The notes beneath the pieces were generated by a model. The model searched no databases. It saw nothing but the letters and a program-made list of their open reading frames with translations, and was not told where the DNA came from. Both the position numbers and the translations under genes were made by a program. Below are positions 5,964 to 7,503 of a stretch of 7,503 bases of DNA, piece after piece (within the stretch, counting starts at the first letter, position 1; every line of letters starts with the position of its first letter). Location of the stretch: assembly GCA_002419215.1 (NCBI GenBank), contig DIFQ01000075.1, positions 79,120 through 86,622 on the forward strand, given 5' to 3'. The stretch is from Syntrophaceae bacterium UBA5744. GTDB taxonomy: Bacteria > Desulfobacterota > Syntrophia > Syntrophales > UBA2192.

Positions 5964-7475
5964 TTGAGAAGAACGCAGATGCTGAGCACGATCCTCGCGG
6001 CCCTGATGATCCTTGGCATGGCTCTGCCCGGGTGGGCCGCGTCCCCCGGGATGAAAATGACCACGACCCTGGCGCCGGGGATCGCGATGCCGGACAGGGT
6101 GGAGACCCGCCTTGGCACACTGAAGTTCTTCGACGGCTTCCCGGACAAGGCCACCGTCGAGAAGATTTATGACAACCTGGATTTTCAGCGGGCAGTGCAG
6201 GCCTATCTCCTGGCGTTGGCGCCGGTAAACATGGCCGGGTTGCGAGAGGGGTTACTGGGAGTCGGTCCGGCGAACGTCACGATCCCGACGTTTGAAGCCA
6301 ACATGAATGCCCGCTCGATTTTTCTCACGGCAAATGCCACCACACCCTACACGTGGGTCTGGATCGACCTGCATGGCGGTCCGGTGGTTGCCGAAGTGCC
6401 CCCCATGACCCTGGGTATGATTGATGACTTTTGGTTCCGTTACGTCACCGACATCGGTGTGGTAGGTCCGGATAAGGGCAAAGGTGGAAAGTATCTGCTT
6501 TTGCCTCCCGGCTATAAGGGTGAAGTCCCGCAGGGATACATGGTCGTGCGCGTCCCGACGTTTGAGTCAATCCTTGTCTGGCGCAATATGCCGCTGGAAG
6601 GCGGCCTCAGAGCGGCCATAGAACGCCTGCACAAGAACACGCGCATCTATTCCTTGTCCGAGGCGAAGAATCCGCCCCCTAACAAGTTTGTGAATGTGTC
6701 GGACCGCGATTTTTGCACGGTGGCGGCGGCGGATTACAAGTTCTGGGAACTTCTCAACTACGTCGTTCAGAACGAACCCGTCGAATCGCTTGATCCGGTC
6801 ACTCTCGGTTTCTTTGCCTCGATCGGCATCGAGAAGGGCAAACCCTTCGCACCCGATGCGCGCATGAAGAAGATACTGACCGAGGCTGCCGCTGTTGGCG
6901 ATGCTACCGCGCGCACTCTCACCTACCAGAGCCGCATACCCGAGGCTTTCTACTATCCTAACAGCACATGGCGTCAGTGGCTGGGTGGGTACAAATTCCA
7001 GTCGCAACCCGGCGTGGCCTATCTGGATGCCGCCGCCTTCTTCTATTTCTATGCAACCGGAGTGACGCCGGCCATGGAAGCCAAGATGGTGGGTCAAGGC
7101 TCCCAGTACGCCGTCGGAATCGTGGATTCCAAGGGCAATCCGCTGGACGGTGGCAAGACCTATCGGCTGCGTGTATTGCCCAACGCTCCAGTAAAGGATT
7201 TCTGGTCAGCGATTGTGTATGACAACCAGACCCGTTCCATGCTCCAGACCGATCAAGACTTTCCCCAGGTGAGCAGCCTGGATAAGGGTCTGGTTGTGAA
7301 CAAGGACGGTTCGGTGGACGTGTACTTCGGTCCCAAGGCGCCGGCCGGCATGGAGAAGAATTGGATTCAGACCATCCCCGGCAAGGGCTGGAACATGCTC
7401 TTCCGGCTCTACGGCCCTCTGGATGCGTGGTTTGACAAGACCTGGCGGCTGGGAGAGATCGAACTGATACAGTAA
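5964..7475 (+). CDS. Exported DUF1254/DUF1214 domain protein, TTG start
   Basis: This 503-residue protein has the full architecture of the family: an N-terminal DUF1254 region (about 55-190, with LGTLKFFDGFPD and a tyrosine/leucine-rich helix), a middle region, and a C-terminal DUF1214 region (about 391-501). The latter has the signatures IVYDNQTRSMLQTDQ, DGSVDVYFGP, NWIQTIPGKGW and FRLYGPLDAWFDKTW. No reaction is established for the family to my knowledge. A signal peptide of about 25 residues ends near GWAA, so the protein is periplasmic or secreted. The TTG start is chosen for its ribosome binding site and because it supplies the RR n-region; starting at ATG 5979 would leave an uncharged signal. 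It lies 101 bases after the sulfatase with a hairpin between, and both proteins are exported, which suggests a shared extracytoplasmic task. By eye, third codon positions are less GC-rich than in the sulfatase. The gene is intact, ending 28 bases before the window edge. Confidence 0.92.
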   Translation: MRRTQMLSTILAALMILGMALPGWAASPGMKMTTTLAPGIAMPDRVETRLGTLKFFDGFPDKATVEKIYDNLDFQRAVQAYLLALAPVNMAGLREGLLGVGPANVTIPTFEANMNARSIFLTANATTPYTWVWIDLHGGPVVAEVPPMTLGMIDDFWFRYVTDIGVVGPDKGKGGKYLLLPPGYKGEVPQGYMVVRVPTFESILVWRNMPLEGGLRAAIERLHKNTRIYSLSEAKNPPPNKFVNVSDRDFCTVAAADYKFWELLNYVVQNEPVESLDPVTLGFFASIGIEKGKPFAPDARMKKILTEAAAVGDATARTLTYQSRIPEAFYYPNSTWRQWLGGYKFQSQPGVAYLDAAAFFYFYATGVTPAMEAKMVGQGSQYAVGIVDSKGNPLDGGKTYRLRVLPNAPVKDFWSAIVYDNQTRSMLQTDQDFPQVSSLDKGLVVNKDGSVDVYFGPKAPAGMEKNWIQTIPGKGWNMLFRLYGPLDAWFDKTWRLGEIELIQ

Positions 7476-7503
7476 AAGAAAAGAGGGTCTTCCGGGTTTG
7501 TTG

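Overview
The window looks like chromosomal DNA from a GC-rich Gram-negative bacterium. The best guess is an anaerobic member of the Desulfobacterota (former Deltaproteobacteria). The guess rests on a multi-sensor sigma-54 activator, exported proteins with Sec signal peptides, a serine-type (oxygen-independent maturation) sulfatase, a tRNA gene with encoded CCA, and an ABM-domain protein with a GCxxC signature I associate with that group. This is inference from style and content; no marker gene in the window fixes the taxon.

Layout, all on the + strand: (1) 1-75, tRNA-Lys(CUU), lacking only its first base, followed by a strong intrinsic terminator at 85-117. (2) 118-295, a control region with an inverted repeat ACCCTCA/TTGAGGG, a possible sigma-70 promoter and a second copy of the ACCCTCAA half-site motif. 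(3) 296-2620, a GAF-PAS-PAS-AAA+-Fis sigma-54-dependent activator. (4) 2621-2975, a 355-base AT-richer control region. It holds a 16-bp palindrome carrying the same ACCCTCAA motif, an IHF-like site, a near-consensus -24/-12 element, sigma-70-like hexamers and a leader hairpin with a T6 tract. (5) 2976-3299, a small ABM-domain protein. (6) 3442-5862, a large exported sulfatase with serine at the formylglycine position. (7) 5964-7475, an exported DUF1254/DUF1214 protein that starts at TTG. The last 28 bases hold nothing recognisable.

Working model: the activator senses an unknown small molecule or redox state through its GAF/PAS domains. It would bind the palindrome about 135 bases upstream of the predicted start and, with DNA bending, switch on an ABM-sulfatase-DUF1254 cluster. 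The same half-site just upstream of the activator's own start suggests autoregulation. The cluster would desulfate a substrate in the periplasm and process or sense the product, but neither substrate nor product can be read from sequence. The linked regulator, site and cluster are the most interesting content here; the individual protein families are known.
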